Assembly (NCBI GenBank): GCA_965227315.1
Contig: OZ245737.1
Location: 124,001-188,000 of the forward strand
DNA from: JANQHS01 sp965227315
GTDB taxonomy: Bacteria; Bacteroidota; Bacteroidia; Cytophagales; CCMP332
DNA length: 64,000 bases
Direction: 5' to 3'
A program made the position numbers and the translations under genes. Each line of letters opens with the position of its first letter. The first letter of the stretch is position 1. The notes below the pieces were generated by a model, which did not search any database, had not been told where the DNA came from, and was given only the letters and a program-made list of their open reading frames with translations. Below, in pieces: positions 63,631-64,000 of the stretch.

Positions 63631-64000
63631 TTCTGTATCTTATGTTTGTTAAATTTTTTCCTAAGTGTTTGATTCTTAGAACTTTTTCCTTGTCTTCATC
63701 GGAAAGATTTTGGGCCACCCCTTGAAAGAGAATATCCTGCAAAACAGATATTTCTAATCCACTTACTCGAGCAAAATCGTGCGCTTTTTGAACACACATA
63801 GGAAAATCAGGAATTGGAAATCCTGGTTGAGCATCCTCAGTAAGTTGACCTAGAATTTTATCAGCATTATCTATTTGCCATTCCGCAATATCAACTGGCC
63901 AAACAGGATCATAAGGTCTATTTCCAAATTTCACTAGGAATAGCTTTCCCATTGCTTGATACCTATACTGTCCCTCTTCATCTGGTTCACTATCTCCAAG
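63623..64000 (-). CDS. C-terminal part of a NurA-like nuclease, runs off the window
   Basis: The frame is open to the window edge (16 codons before the ATG at 63952), so the gene starts outside. The visible 125 residues show FLVKFGNRPYDPVWPVDIAE and PIPDFPMCVQKAHDFARVSG, a pattern close to the C-terminal end of NurA domains, the 5'-3' nuclease partners of HerA. The catalytic residues lie outside the window. The assignment rests on this pattern and on the overlap with herA. Confidence 0.5.
   Translation of the reverse strand, partial: LGDSEPDEEGQYRYQAMGKLFLVKFGNRPYDPVWPVDIAEWQIDNADKILGQLTEDAQPGFPIPDFPMCVQKAHDFARVSGLEISVLQDILFQGVAQNLSDEDKEKVLRIKHLGKNLTNIRYRNA

Overview
The window looks like chromosomal DNA of a marine or environmental Bacteroidota, probably Cytophagales-like. 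The evidence is two secreted proteins with type IX secretion (T9SS) C-terminal sorting domains, 7TM sensor kinase and 7TM AraC architectures, a SprB-like lipoprotein, DUF983, head-GIN and DUF4396 families, and promoters of the Bacteroidetes TAnnTTTG type. Base composition is moderate over most of the window and falls clearly after about 59 kb. I see no rRNA, convincing tRNA, CRISPR array or transposase gene.

Layout. 1-4.2 kb: a membrane class III nucleotide cyclase overlapping a WD40-caspase protein. 4.2-8.5 kb: an OFA-type MFS transporter divergent from a TetR / NAD(P)-binding protein / metallo-beta-lactamase-fold operon carrying two near-identical operators. 8.6-14.6 kb: a 7TM histidine kinase, small hypotheticals, an IF2_N-like acidic protein and a nucleoside phosphorylase. 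14.6-17.4 kb: a three-gene proton-translocating transhydrogenase operon preceded by a perfect inverted repeat. 17.6-20.1 kb: YceI and MarR sharing an operator, then a photolyase. 20.3-27.8 kb: an HMA-DUF4396 membrane protein, an HEXXH protein, a lipoprotein, a SulP transporter and a T9SS beta-propeller. 28-36.6 kb: an AraC regulator, a T9SS FG-GAP/ASPIC protein, a YgiD-like dioxygenase, a YCII protein, a LytTR regulator, an outer-membrane barrel and CvfB. 36.7-52.3 kb: two FtsX/MacB-type permeases (one paired with PadR), pirin, a cyclase-TPR protein, bestrophin, aspartase and several membrane proteins. 52.3-58 kb: an AraC regulator, an unknown membrane protein with a DUF218 partner, and a three-gene operon encoding a serine hydrolase, a small exported protein and a membrane LuxR-type regulator.

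58.2-64 kb is accessory. An orphan lipoprotein is followed by a dense cluster of palindromes and three Xer/dif-like sites. A small ORF and two more large hairpins come next, and then a tightly packed minus-strand operon: the C-terminus of a NurA-like protein (running off the window), a HerA-family ATPase, a DUF4338 (DruA-like) protein and a small PD-(D/E)XK-type nuclease. This combination beside dif-like sites is the best candidate here for an undescribed anti-phage or DNA-processing system. Its mechanism is inferred from family membership and gene order, not shown by the sequence.
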